Shown here piece after piece: positions 1 through 12,480 of a stretch of 64,000 nucleotides of DNA. The stretch covers positions 496,001-560,000 of the forward strand of contig NW_019028980.1 of assembly GCF_002105155.1 (NCBI RefSeq). The letters are read 5' to 3'. Source of the DNA: Lobosporangium transversale (taxonomy: Eukaryota; Mortierellomycota; Mortierellomycetes; Mortierellales; Mortierellaceae). Position 1 is the first letter of the stretch. Every line of letters begins with the position of its first letter. Under the pieces are notes generated by a model. It was not told the DNA's origin. It worked only from the letters and a program-made list of their open reading frames with translations, and did no database searches. Made by a program: the position numbers and the translations under genes.

Positions 1-2
1 AT

Positions 3-778
3 ATCAGTTCCAATACCAGCTCCAATACCAATAGCAATCCTAATGGCAATAGCAATGTCAATATCCCTAGTAATGGTGACTCGCCTCTCATGGAATCCTC
101 TGTAGGTTCGCCTCTTCAAAAGCCTGCGCCTCGAGCATGGAGAACAGTGGCACATACCCCAGAACTGCATCATGATGAATTTCCTACTGCCGCAGAGGCT
201 GCCAAAATAACACAGCAGCATGGTAAGCAAAGATTTTTTTCTCCTGTGTTTACTTTGGTCACTTGAGCAAGTGATGGCGAAGGCATTGCGAAACATTGCT
301 TATTACACATATTTTAACATAGTTCTTTTTGCATGATGCACACACTGATTTTATTTATTTTTTCTTTTGCTTTTACATATGACTTGATTGGGAAAACCGG
401 CTTTTTTTTTTTTTTTTTTTTTTTTCTGTGTAATAGATCAGCAGAGCCATGGACATACAAACAACCAAAATCAAAATGGTAGAGCCAATAACACTATCTC
501 AGAAAAGAACACGACTGTAAGTAAAAAGAAATGATAGAAAGCCTTCTTTTGGAATTTTTTTTTGTGAAAAAAAAAAAAAAAAAAAAAAAAACTGAAACCT
601 TGTGCCATGAATTTGCTGTTTACATGTGGTATAAATTGAATATGGTACCATTATATAGACACCAAACAATACGGTAGCAAGTACGGCGCCGAATACGGCA
701 GCGAGTATGGTAGCAAGCGAGCCCATGTCGAAAACCGTCTCTACTTTGTCATTAGGGGCCGATAACTGGGATGAGGTA

Positions 779-834
<56 letters not shown>

Positions 835-3800
835 GATAATTATAAATAACTACATAGTCCGTACAAACGCGTCCCGATGTTTAACTATCAGCGTGTGATA
901 TCTTGTCACCCAAACTAATAAAATACACTATATTTGTAGGCTGATGAGGACGAAGGTGAAGATTTCCTTAATGCAGAAGCGATTGAATTTGGAGATGGTT
1001 CTGTCATCCTCGCAGCAGCAGTGGCACAGACAGCAGAGAGTCAAAAGGACAAAGAACCATCACTACCGCCGCCGATACCTGATAGCCAACGAGAAGAGCG
1101 CGTTGTTGATCGAGGAGATGTAGAGTTCACCAGAGCATGGCCCAATCGAGGTCAGTCTAGTTCAGGACCATCACTTTATCAGCCTCATCAAGAGACACCA
1201 TCTAGATATGGCCCACAGGACCGCGCGCATTCATCACTTTGGCAAGGAGCGCCAACTGATCGCCGTCCCTCCACAGATCGAAACCTGGGTCATTACTCTC
1301 ACCAGCGACGTGAATCGTTAGGATCACGAGACCCATATCAGAATGGGCCTCGTCGAGACTCAACTGGACACAAAGATTCCTATTCTGGGCCTCGCCGGGA
1401 CCCTAGCTACCGTGAACCATACTCTCATGAGCGTAGAGACTCTTATAACCGCTCTGGAAGCTATCAACGCGATCGGTCACCCTATCGTCAGCGAGATGGT
1501 GACTATCATCAAGACAGGAGACACAGCCATGATCGGCCACCATACTCTTCAGATCGAATTCCTGACCGTCAGCGCGATTTTCAATTATTGACACGTCCGA
1601 AAGAATCTACGAATGACGGGTTGGGGCTTCATGATATAAATTCTCATGGTCATCCTAGTTCTCACCCTCATTCATATCATCCACATTCATTGTCCGGTGC
1701 ACGTGGTCCACATGAACGAAATTATACAAAAGATCACGAGCATCGGGAGCATGGAGGTAATCACATTGAGCCATATGGAGCTACGGACCATCAGCATGAA
1801 GCAATGAAACAGATCGCAGATGAAGCACGTAAGCGGCGGGATGACGAAGAAAGAGAGAGGGAAGAAAGCAAGGCCAGAGCGCGTGCAAAAGCAGATGTAG
1901 TGGCGCGCAAGATAGAAGAAGAGAAACTCGCCAAGGCCAAGCAAGAAGCAGCAGCGGAGGAGGAACGTTTAGCAAAAGAAAAGGCAGAGGAAGAGATTCG
2001 AAAGAAACAGGAGCAAGAAGCAGCTGCTGTTAGCGCTCCCACCACTGATGCCACCGTCATCAAGTCAATAATACAGACAGACGAACCTGAGCACACCCGT
2101 GAGACTGCTGACCCACGAGATAGGCCACTCATTAGGACCATGAATGAGCGCGAAAAACAGGAAGCACTAGCTGGATGGCGTGCCTTACCCGACAAACTTG
2201 TTAAGGAGGAGAATGAGAGAATCGCGAGGATCCGCGATGAAAGGCGTGCACTAGCACAGGCGGAAGAAGAGAAAAACCCAGTTTCTACAGTGACTACTCC
2301 ATGGAGAAGGTCAGGGAACGTCACGATGGGTAAGGGTGGGGCTAAAAAGGATGATAAGGCTACATCTCATCATACCTCTCATGAGCCCCAAATAGATCAT
2401 TTGAATGAGGTGATGCATAAGATTGAAGAACAGCTACACGAGAATAAGGATAAATCACTCTTGGCTCCAGAGGGTCCTAAGCAGATGTCTGCTATTAGTG
2501 GTGGTTTAGCTGAGAAGGAGACTGCGCGGTCTATATCTAGTAAGACTGCTGGACCATCTGCACAGGATACTACCGAAGAAGGTAACGAAAAGACTTCGCT
2601 GCCTTCTTTTACAGAGAGGACGACCCTGAAGCGTAACGCCAAGGCTGTTCGTGCAGCAAGAGATAGCGGCGAATCTACGTCCTGGCGTAAACCTGAGCCT
2701 AAAGTGGAGGTAGCGACAGCGGATAACAAGTTGGAGCCAACAGTAAATTCTGTCGAAAGGAAGAAGCTCAGTAATGCAGTTGATGTTAGCAAAGACGAGC
2801 TTGTACAAGACTCGAATGCTCAGGCTCCAAAGCTGGAGACAAAACCCATGAATGGCAGGAGGATTTCAAGATCCATGGCTGCAGCTAATGGAAAGGGCAA
2901 CTATCCAGCTAAGCTTAATGGGTTCAATGAAGCCGTCAAAATATCTCATATTTCCAAAATCCATGCACGACTTGCACTACAGCCTGCGGGCGATATGAAC
3001 ATTGGAATGCCTATCGTTGATCAACAGTCACAACAACAGGATGATGATAAACCCGGTGAGCCAAGCGAAGGCAAGGCAAGCGGGAAAACCGATCCATCAA
3101 TGAAGAGGGGCTCTTTTTTAAGCTCAAATGCTTCGACCATTTTTCCTAGCATTGTTGAGAAGGCGGCCAAGAACCGTGGGAGTGTGAGCTTCATGGTTGA
3201 CAGTGAGATCGATAGCGTACCTTCAGAAGGCGTCGGATTGGAGCAAGTTCTCTCTTCACAGAACACTTTGCCAACGGCAGCGGCGCCCAACAAGGAGACT
3301 TCTGCTGATGATAATGCTAAAAAGGCATGGGATGCAACTGTTGCATCAGATCAGCAACAACAACAGCAGCAAATTAGCGGAAGCAACCATTTGACACCCC
3401 AGGGTGTCTCCGATATGTACATGGTCAACATTTCTGGGCCTGGAGGCGTTAATCCAATGGTACCACAGCAATCATGGAGTCCATCCATTGGGATGGACTT
3501 GAGCCAAGCAGGGCCTGCTATAACACCCAATGGTGTTGTGATGAGCGGACCAGCTGGAAATGCTGCTCATCCTGGACAGTTTCCGATGGTGATGCCAATG
3601 TACTCTCAAGGGTTTCCTATGAATGCACCTCATCTCTATTACATGATTCCAAGAGGGGCTATGCCTCCTTCTCACCCTATGCCTCAGTTTCCTGGCGGCT
3701 TGTTACCTCCTCATGGCTCACTGGCAATGTCTCCGAGGGATGGTCCTGCTGGGATAGCACCAAGTCATGGATCACCTGATATGGCCCTTCAGGTCATGAC

Positions 3801-4758
3801 AACACAGTCAGTCATGGTTGATAATAAGCCGGATGGCTCTATGGGAAATAACGTTGGTAGCGGTGCTTCAGGTTCAGTGATTGGCCCCCACCCCCACTGG
3901 TTGCCTCGCTTTTCAGCTGCAGGAGAACCGCCAGTCCAGGCAGCGGCAGTAGCTCCTGCTCCAGGAGCATACCTTGTGCAGTTACCAGGGTCACAGCATC
4001 CCAACATCATCCCAACAGCCAATCGAGTGCCTCAATCTCGTTCATATGGTCCCCAGCATCACCCTCATCATCAACACCAACATCACCCACAACAGCAACA
4101 TAGACAGGCCCATCATTCAGGACCAGCGTCTCTGGAAAGCAGTTTCCAAGATGGATCACCCCCACCTTCATCAACCGAAAGATGGGGAAACAGTAACAAC
4201 CCGACGATAGTATCGGGCAGCGGTTCTGGTTCAATGACGAGCCCTTTAATGAGTCAAAACGGCGAAGGAGGGGACCGTAATCATGCACAGAGGGACAATA
4301 GCAACGGACCTTCATCATCATTGTCATGGAGCTCTGGAAATGGAACCGAGGGTGGGAATGGCCGGATGAATGTCAATGGCCCACTTGGACCAACAGGGCC
4401 ATTTGGGGGCTATCAGGCAATGGTGACATCTTCGATGAGTATGCCGTTGTCGCATGGTCATGGCCACGGTCCCAGCCATGGTCACGGAAATGGTCATTAT
4501 GGTCATGGAAATGGTCATCATGGACATGGAAATGGTCATCATGGACATCTGGGCGGCAATCATCGAGGCGGCCGAGGGGGTTTCAATGGCGGAGGACAGG
4601 GCTATAAAGAGCTTCGTCCGCGAGGTGGATATATGAACCAAAGTCACCATGGGCATCAAGGACCGGGATACAACATGAATACAGGACATCAGCAGCAGCA
4701 GAGTGCCAGTACCAATTCCTCGAGGGCGTTGAACAAAACAACATATGAGGAAGCATAG
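3..4758 (+). CDS. Large low-complexity protein, 5' end cut off (possible PRRC2/BAT2-MOS1-like)
   Basis: Exons 3-222, 437-516, 659-775 and 940-4758 join in phase through GT-AG introns (donors at 223, 517, 776), giving about 1411 residues with no start in the window. Near the visible N-terminus are RAWRTVAHTPELHHDEFPTA and, after two short exons, NWDEADEDEGEDFL and FGDGSVIL. An Arg/Ser/Tyr/His-rich stretch follows, then a Glu/Lys/Ala-rich probable coiled coil (bases about 1795-2030), a Met/Pro/Gly-rich segment (3400-3800), and a C-terminus of His-Gly-Asn repeats and RGG motifs (4450-4640). The FPTAAEA-type motif followed by a disordered body recalls fungal and plant relatives of PRRC2/MOS1, RNA-granule-associated scaffolds; this is a weak family guess. 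RGG and His-rich tails suggest RNA binding or condensate formation. Intron 1 carries a long T-run before its acceptor and intron 3 a long TA repeat. The gene is certain; its function is not. Confidence 0.85.
783..832. repeat. (TA)n microsatellite in an intron
   Basis: About 25 uninterrupted TA units lie just inside the third visible intron (776-939) of the gene at the left edge, seven bases after its GTATGT donor. The tract is likely length-polymorphic and is close enough to the donor to affect pairing with U1 or local RNA structure. Confidence 0.95.
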
Positions 4759-5530
4759 ATGCTGTTTAGTCCAGGACTTTATTTCTTTCTTTCTTTTATT
4801 TTTTTTTTTTTTTAGTATATGGGTCAATGTTATGTGTTATATTTCTAGCTTTTTCTTTCTTTCTTTTACTTTATTTGTAATTTAGCAGCATTGACTTTAC
4901 TTTTTATTTTGCATATTCAATTGGGTTAAATCCATTTTCACAATAAAAAATGGAAGAGCACTACCTACATGTATACAAATGTGTATAGATATATATATAT
5001 GTACATTTTTTGTGAAGTTGATTGGCTGCAGTAAGATTATCCCAGGATGAGGCAATTGAAGGTTTAGCCGCGTTGAGTCTCGAAAAAGAAAAAAAAGTCC
5101 ATCTGTCTGTATTCCAAATGACGATTAGGAAATGGATTTAGAGGGATGATGAAAATGATGATGATAGTATACATAATTAGTTGGTCCTTCTCAATTTTCA
5201 TCATTGTCATTGCCTTTTGCATCACTTTAGCCTAGCATTGTTAACATTCACTTTCCTGTGCTATATTTTCCCATCTTTGTTCGAGCCACATTCATTACTC
5301 TACCTTTCCCTCTTTGTTTTATCCGAAAAGTACATGTACAGTAGTCATCTTTTTTGCCTGGTGTTTAATCCAAAGAGCAAACATATTTTCTCTCTCTGTC
5401 TCTCTTTTTTTTTTTTTATTCCTTCCTTCTTTTTCCTCATCTCTATCCATTACCACTTCTCTTTTTAATAACTATTCTTCTCAACATTGATTCCAAAAAA
5501 ACAGAGTCAATATAAATAATAATAATAATT
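4759..5530. other. Intergenic: 3' region of first gene and promoter of velvet gene
   Basis: This 772-base stretch holds T-rich 3' sequence of the upstream gene, then strongly pyrimidine-rich sequence from about 5170 to 5460 (runs such as CTCTCTCTGTCTCTC). Such CT-rich tracts are common just upstream of fungal start codons and probably form the promoter or 5' UTR of the velvet gene. No convincing coding region is seen. Confidence 0.6.
4942..4947 (+). terminator. Candidate poly(A) signal AATAAA
   Basis: AATAAA lies 184 bases after the stop codon of the upstream gene in an AT-rich 3' region, followed by A-rich sequence and a TATATATATGTACA stretch. It is a plausible cleavage/polyadenylation signal. 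Fungal signals are loose, so this is positional inference. Confidence 0.4.
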
Positions 5531-8186
5531 ATGGCTTCTATCCACGATCTCTGCAATCCTGAGCCAGCACAAGGAAACAGCTCGAATCACCTTTCTTCTA
5601 CTTCTACTTCTACTTCTACTTTTACTCCTGATTCTGCTTCTGTTCCTGCTGGACCTGCTGGACCTGTTGCCCATTATCACCATCATTATCATCATCCGTA
5701 TCCAGGAGCTCACCAACCAACTTCTTACCAAGTCCCTCCTCCACATCAAAGCTCAATGTCACACCTTCCCCCGTTCCGTCATAACGACTATCCGTACAGC
5801 AGAGACAACAGGGGACGTCACTCACACCACTTTCACCCATATCAAACTCCTCATCAAGATCAACAATACCAGCACCAGCATCAGCATCAGCATCAGCATC
5901 AGCATCAGCACCAGCAACGACAACATCATCCATCGACTTCCTCACAGAATCTTTCTAATGCATCTGCCCACCATTATCCGCCCTACGATAATAGCTGGCC
6001 AGGACATGAATATGGTCACAAACCATACCCATTAAATGATAACACTCCAATTCCGCAACCACAACCACAACCACAACCACAACCACAACCGCAGACACAG
6101 ACACAGACACATGGCCATGATCATGGTCATTACTATCCCTATCCTCCTTCACCAGGTAGCCATCCTCAATATGCAGCTCCACTGCCACCACCGCCACCAT
6201 CTTCTTCTTCTTCTTCTACTACTACTACTTTTACTATTACTGATTCTCAAGCCGACTCTCGTTCAATGGACTATCCAGAAGGATATCGAAGAGATCATTC
6301 AATCAAGAGGCATAGCAATGACAACCATGAACAATACCCTATGAAGCATCAGCACCACCAGCACCAGCAGCACCATTCTCACTCTGTCGAGTTGGGGCGC
6401 AGTCATCTAAGAAATATCATTCCTAAAAGTAATAACAATCCTGACAATGACCAAAAGACATCAACCACAACAACCCATCATGTTTCTACATCGCATCTTG
6501 ATGAGCGGTAAGTTGGGAAAGGAGGGAGGAAGCGGGAGGTTGTTTTTTTTTTTTTTCTTTTTTTTAATAAATGTTCTGACAAAGTTTTTTTTTTTTTTTT
6601 TTTTTTTTTTATAGACCTGTGCGGATCAAAATCGTACAACAACCACTTCATGCACGAATGTGTGGGTTTGGAGAAAAGGATCGCCGACCGGTGGACCCAC
6701 CTCCGATCGTTCAGCTTTTCTTGGATAAAGAAGATGCACAGCATCCATTAAAACGTATGCAACGTTCAAATGCGACTGCTACTGCTACTACTACTGCTAC
6801 TGCTACTACTTCTGCTGATGCTACTTTAATGACCAAGGATACCATATCATCTGCTTCGACGACATCCAAATCTGTCAACTCAAAAACGAAAATGAATCAT
6901 CAGCACCGTCATCCTAATGTGAGTGATCCTGAACATGAGACAGATGATGATGATGGAGTTCAAGATAATGAAGACAATGATGAGACTTTTCAACCAGAAG
7001 ACAGCGATGACAATAAGACTAAAGAGGAAAAGGAAAGGGAAAGGGAAAGGGAAAGGGAAGGGGAAAAGAAGAAGAACGGGAGTAAGGCTGGTGAAAGACC
7101 CACTAGTCTTCGGGCTGTTGCCACTATCACTACGACTAGTACTACAATAACTACAAACGAAACTGAGGATCTGAAGCAACAGCAGACAAAAGGAACGACG
7201 CCATTCACTTTGGGTAAACGTGGTCGTCAAGATAGGGACAAGGCTGAAGAAGGAAACGAAGACGAAGAAGAAGAAGAAGGACAGACGAAAGTGAAAAAGA
7301 GTCCCTCTGTCATTGATCGAGCCTATGGTCATGACAGTGGTCATGAAGATCATGAGGAAGATCATGAAGATGAAGAAGGAGAAGAAGAAGAGGAAGAAGA
7401 AGAAGGGGATGGGTTTCATGATGACGATGAAGAGCTTTCAGAACAAGATCCATTATTTGTGTTACATGCATCTCTATGGTCAGCCGATGGTAAAGAAGTA
7501 CGGAACATGATTGCGACACCAGGAAAGATGGACCCTCCCAAGTTGACACGAATCCTGATGGGTTCCTTGGTCGTGTCACCGGTCCTGTTGAACAATGCAG
7601 AAGGTGTACCGGGTTGGTACTTTAGTTTCCCAGACCTAAGCATTCGAACTGAAGGAGTTTATACACTCAAGTTCTCATTAATGCGGTTTGGAAGGTAAAA
7701 ACAAAAACAAAACAAAAAAAAAGTAAAGCAAAAAAGCAAATATATATATAATACGAAAAGCATGGCTAACATGTATGCTCTGTTCTGCTCTGTTCTGCTC
7801 TGTTATAATACTTTATATCTATCTTTGTGGTTCCTTCATAGTTTTGATTTCATGAACAATGAAGATGGACATGTATCGACGTTGGTTGCAGAAGAGATCA
7901 GTGAACCTTTCACGGTTTATTCTGCAAAAAAGTTCCCGGGAATGACAGGTAAAAAGAAAAAAGAGAACCAAATAAGCTCTTTTTTTTTTTTTTTCCTTTT
8001 TTCTTTTTTCTTTTTTCTTTTTTCTTTCTTTGCAGTTGATTTGTTTATTGATTGATTGATTTATTTTATCCCTTTCTTAATGAAATAGAATCCACTGAAC
8101 TATCAAAAGCATTCGCGAAACAAGGCTTGAAAATCCCAATCCGCAATGATTTACGTGTGCGTAAAGTAGACAGAGAACGAGATTAA
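5531..8186 (+). CDS. Velvet-family transcription regulator (VosA/VelB/VelC class)
   Basis: Exons 5531-6507, 6615-7694, 7842-7948 and 8089-8186 keep phase and encode about 753 residues. Velvet proteins are fungal DNA-binding regulators of sporulation and secondary metabolism with an NF-kB-like fold. The domain starts at about residue 328 (IVQQPLHARMCGFGEKDRRP, then PPPIVQLF). It resumes at about residue 606 (FVLHASLWSADG; GSLVVSPVLL; YFSFPDLSIRTEGVYTLKF) and ends [32 protein letters not shown]. The ending resembles VelB; the FVLHASLWSADG part also fits VosA or VelC, so I give no symbol. Between the two halves, residues about 372-601 are Thr/Ala-rich and then Asp/Glu/Lys-rich low complexity. 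VelB proteins also carry an insertion here, but this one is very large. The first 325 residues are Ser/His/Gln/Pro-rich with (QH)n and (PQ)n runs. The family call is firm; the subfamily is open. Confidence 0.93.
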
Positions 8187-8599
8187 TAAATATATATATA
8201 TAATAAGTAAAACCATTTATAAAATGTATATAGAAAAAAAAAAAAAAAAATTCAAGCATTGATATCGCCAATTTTATTTGGTCACGATACCTTATATTTT
8301 TAATCTAAAAACGATGATTGAATTGTTCTGGTGGCATCTCACTACGTGACGGACTTGCAACAATACTCGTAACAAGCGAGCTAATTGGCTGCCAATACAC
8401 TCGAAAGTATTCAAAAAATATAAGGTATCGCGACCAAATGAAACGGGCTATATATTACTTTTTAGAAAAAAAAAAAAAAAAAAAAAAAAAAGAGTGGAGT
8501 GGAGTGGAGAGAAATGAAAAAGAGTGGAGTGGAGAGAAATGAAAAAGAGGATCGCTAGAGTATATATAATATATGATAATGACAAAAGAAATAAGCTAT
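8187..8599. other. Intergenic between convergent genes, holds an inverted-repeat element
   Basis: This 413-base gap between two convergent stop codons contains AATAAA-like sequence just after the velvet stop, an A-run (8235-8250), the inverted-repeat element described separately, a second A-run (8466-8490), and two copies of GAGTGGAGTGGAGAGAAATG. No coding region is seen. Confidence 0.7.
8272..8446. mobile_element. MITE-like inverted-repeat element, copy 1
   Basis: The left arm 8276-8301 (starting ATTTGGTCACGATACC) and right arm 8414-8439 (ending GGTATCGCGACCAAAT) are inverted repeats with one clear mismatch over about 26 bases. They enclose about 110 bases containing ATGATTGAAT and GCTAATTGGCTGCCAATACA. 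The outer ends resemble CCC(G)TTTCATTTGGTC. A second, more decayed copy with the same order of arms and inner motifs lies at about 22759-22935, so this is a dispersed repeat rather than a local hairpin. It has no coding capacity, so if mobile it is non-autonomous. I could not define a target-site duplication. It lies 86 bases after the velvet stop and could act in 3'-end formation. Confidence 0.65.
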
Positions 8600-10980
8600 C
8601 TATCGCCTACGGAACAAGACATCCGTCAAAGTAGTAGAGGCATTCAAGAGTGCACGCTGGGCTGTCATAGTCGATTGTGCAACCAGTGATGAAGTTTGAC
8701 CTTGAACTTGAGAAGGTGTCCAACCTGTTGTGGTGGCGGTGGTGGTTGCTGTTGTGGTTGTTCCTGATGCTGTTACTCCTACTCCGGGTGTCTTTAAAGG
8801 CATAGAGATGGTGGTTGAAGATGGTGGTAATGGTAATACAGAGGAGGTTTTGGCAATGAAAGAGGCCATCGTAGGTGATGATGTCGTAAAAGTTACTCGA
8901 TTGCTTGATGGCATTATCTCCGCAGTCTTGGCTAGCTCCGCCAAGTTTTTGTATATTTTTTTCGTCCTAACCAGAGTGCTCTTAGTCTTGTGTAGGATAT
9001 CATCATCCTCTTGTTCTTCTTGAATGGAAAGCTTGGTGGTATCTTGATGATAGCGTTGTTGCGAATGATACTGCTGTTGTTGTTGCAATCGAGAAGATGT
9101 GGGGTATAGAGAATGCAACGACTTGGCATTTACATCCGACACATTGGCCATACGAGATACTTGAGCGATCACATTGGCCTCGCCATCAGTATTGGATCCA
9201 ATAGGATATTGATATTTCAAACTCTGTAGTTGCTGTTGCTGCTGCTGTTGCAAAAGTAGCTTCTGTTGTTGCTTTTGCTGCTTCTCTGCCATCAGGAGAT
9301 CCGATAAGAGAGACTGACGTCTTTGCAGGACAATGCTCGCATTCTTGTATGGTCGTGGTATGGCCGGAGAACTTGGAGCGCCAGAATGAGAATGTGCGCG
9401 ATCTCTGGGGACACTAGGCTTCATTAGTTGCCTAGGTGGTTTGCCAAAATAGAATGCCTCATCATCATCGTCCTGTTCAGTAATATCAAAGTCCTCACAG
9501 TCACCATCATGGGATTCTTGATGATGATGATGATGACGAAGATGATGGTGATGATGATGATGATAGCCTCCTCGACTCTCACGGCCATGAAGATGGCGCA
9601 ATGAATGTGAGTCAGCAGAAGGGCGCATGTAAGTAACCTTCTTCTTAATCTCTTCTTCTTCCTCTCTCTCTTCCTCCCCATTTTCATCTTCCTCATCACT
9701 TGAATCACCAACAAAGAACTTGGCCTTTCTAACCACCGTCGCTATCTGTTGCTGAGTTTTTGATTGTTTTTGGGACTCCTTCTTTTTGTTCTTCTCCACT
9801 TCCTCTTCAGAATAAGATTCATGAACAGCATTTGATTCAGCAAGGGTGGTGGCATTGTCCAAGACCGAGTCCAAGAGCCGATTAAAGGAGGATCTGGATC
9901 GCTCTGCAAGGATTCGACCATGTTCAGTTGCGGATGATTGGACAGATTGCAGTAATGCATACGATGGTGTTGTGGGCTTCAATGTCATCATCATATTATT
10001 ATTATTACTACTACTGCTATTGCTGTTGCTGTTATTTGACTCTTCTTTATCTGGGAGAGAGTAGGCCGAATCTGAGCACGTGGATTCAGCTGGTGAAGCA
10101 GAGGGTAAGGCAGAAATGAGGTGACCGGTCTGAGTCATGGTATCAACGCATAGCTCCATGTCTTGAGTCTTCTCCTGAAACTTCTCTGACTGGTGTTGCT
10201 GTAGATCCCGCCGTCTCGGAGAACTGAGTGAATGCCAATACTCAGTCATTGTTTCAAGAGGATTGGTCGAATGAGTTTCGGCAATACTTTGCTTGACACG
10301 CGAGTAGGCTAATACAATAAAATAGATAGATAGAAACGTATCGATTGGAGAGAAATAGAAACGGAAAAAAAAAAGAGGCTAGGTTAATAGCACGTCTTTA
10401 ATTTAATTGACACCAATTGATCTGCTCATGTAGGAAATCCAAGGAGGGGGGGGGGGGAAGGAGTATTAAAATGAAAAAGAAGGAAGGATATAGAATCGAC
10501 TGTATCATGTGAGAAGAGCCTAACATGTAAAAAGGAAGACGAGAAGGAAAAGGAATGTAGTTCGCAGTGGTATATGCTGCAGGACCTTAACGAGAAACCG
10601 TTAAGGGAGAAAGAAGAGGAAAGAAGAGAGAAGAGAAGAGCAACAGAGGAAAAGCAAGTGTGTTGTACAACGTTGCATTGCATGCCTTGTAGCAGATTGT
10701 CTTTACCTTTCCAAAGGACACTGTTCGGACCTACAGAAGAAGAAGAGGGGAGATAAGACCCAGTTGATCACATCACAGTGATATAAAAATGTAAAAGATA
10801 ATGAGGAAAAATATAATATTTTCATAGAGAGAGAGAGAGAGATAGAGAGATAACAAGATAAGGAAATAAAAGAGAAAGAGAGTAATATAGACAGGAAGAA
10901 GGAAAAAAAGAGTGGCAATGATTAGCATTGTGTTTTGGTCCACCACACAGATTGATTTGGGCGGAATAAATGGTCCATGC

Positions 10981-11012
<32 letters not shown>

Positions 11013-11036
11013 CCTTATTGTTTGCGCATTGGGCTC

Positions 11037-11069
<33 letters not shown>

Positions 11070-11801
11070 TATCCGCTGTTGTAATCAGTGTATATAAATG
11101 TTGCAACACATTTTTTTTTATTTTTTTTCATCGTGCGACCATGTGTTTATCAATGCAACAGAAACACAGGGACATGCTTTCATATTTTTCATGTACACAA
11201 CAGAAAAAGAAATAAAAAAGAAATAAAAAATAAAAGAAACCGTACCTGTGCCTGTGGAGTATGAATGCGAGTTGGGATATTGTGAGCACAAAAAGATTGA
11301 AACAAGGTCAGGATGAGAGTGGCGATGGGAACATGAATGAGAATGAGGGTGGGAATGAGAATGAGAATGAGAATGTGGACGTGAACGTGCTGAATGAACT
11401 TTTGAATGAGTGAGAGAAGAGAGTTGTTGAGGCGACGAAGAACAGCGGGCGAGACGAGAATGATGAGACCGGTGGGTGTGGTCGGTCATTGGTTTTAACT
11501 CTTTCCCAACGACCGGCACAGGACTGCTGCTTTGGGTTGTTGAGGATATTGATGACAAGGATGATGAGAGGGTGCTGGGTGCTGTAAGGATGGTAGGAAT
11601 GGTAGGAATGGTAGTAGGGATTAACATTGTACCACTGCTATTACTACTCATACTATCATCAAGGCTATGGATGGTGTTGTTGTTGTTGACGAAGTCATTG
11701 TGGCCATGGCTGCTAATCTGATGGTGAGCAGCCTCGGGATGATTACTAGCCATGGTCATGACCATGCCCATGTTCATATTCATATTCATATTCGTGTTCA
11801 T
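8600..11801 (-). CDS. Unrecognised Ser/His/Gln/Asp-rich protein
   Basis: I join exon 11246-11801 (start ATG at 11801) to exon 8600-10308 through a 937-base intron. Its donor is GTACGG and its acceptor TATTAG, and the phases agree. The product is about 754 residues. The first exon begins with Met/Asn repeats and ends with a His-Ser run. The second opens with AYSRVKQSIAETHSTNPLET and a helical, charged segment that could be a short conserved domain. After it come an acidic region, His runs, a GKPPRQLMKP motif, Gln-rich runs, and a helix near the C-terminus (TLVRTKKIYKNLAELAKTAE) before a Thr/Ala-rich tail ending FRRR. I do not recognise the family. The large second exon is well supported; the first exon and start are less certain because the intron is long and repeat-rich, and MASNHPEAAHH could be the real start. 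Confidence 0.6.
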
Positions 11802-12449
11802 GTTCACAGGCACGGACGATTCGATCCCTGATGTGAATATGGATTAGATCTGTAGGTTCTGTGGAGTAGGAAGATGTTGTTTGCGGACAGGCATTCAATG
11901 GATGCAGATATCAATGTGGAGAGTGTCAAGAGTAAAGAGAGTGGAGAGTGAGAGAGAGTAGAGTGTGAGATAAATCCAAAATAAATAAAAAAAACGAGAG
12001 CGCAGAATTCTTTGCAAAGACAATTAAAGACTGAAAATAAATTAAAAAAGAAAAGGAGAGAAAGGGAAAAAAAGAGAGAATCTGAATGAGCAGAGAAATA
12101 ATGAAATCAATGAATGAGAATCAATGAACAGTTGAACCAGTTGATGAAAAAAGAAAAAGAAAAAGGAACATGTTGTTCCGACCGCCTTGTTTATTTTGTT
12201 TTTTTTTTTTTGTTTTTTTTTTTTTTTTTACCCCCATCAAATGGCATCCTGCAACATGTAAAAACGTAAAAGATAATTTTGGGTAATTTTGGGGGCAACC
12301 TAAGCATGTATTTTTTGTGGGGAACTAAACACTATCACAGTATAGAGTTCCTTTTTATACATGTATACAAAATGATGGATTTATATGCATTCGATACATT
12401 GAATTTTATCCACGATCATTATGGACAGAGCGTGAATGCAATCTTTTCG

Positions 12450-12480
<31 letters not shown>

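Noticed and set aside
4324-4827. 167-codon minus-strand frame with Met/Ser/Thr repeats
   Set aside because: Antisense shadow of the His-Gly-Asn repeat of the first gene.
6880-7419. 179-codon minus-strand Phe/Leu-rich frame
   Set aside because: Antisense reading of the acidic GAAGAA repeats in the velvet gene.
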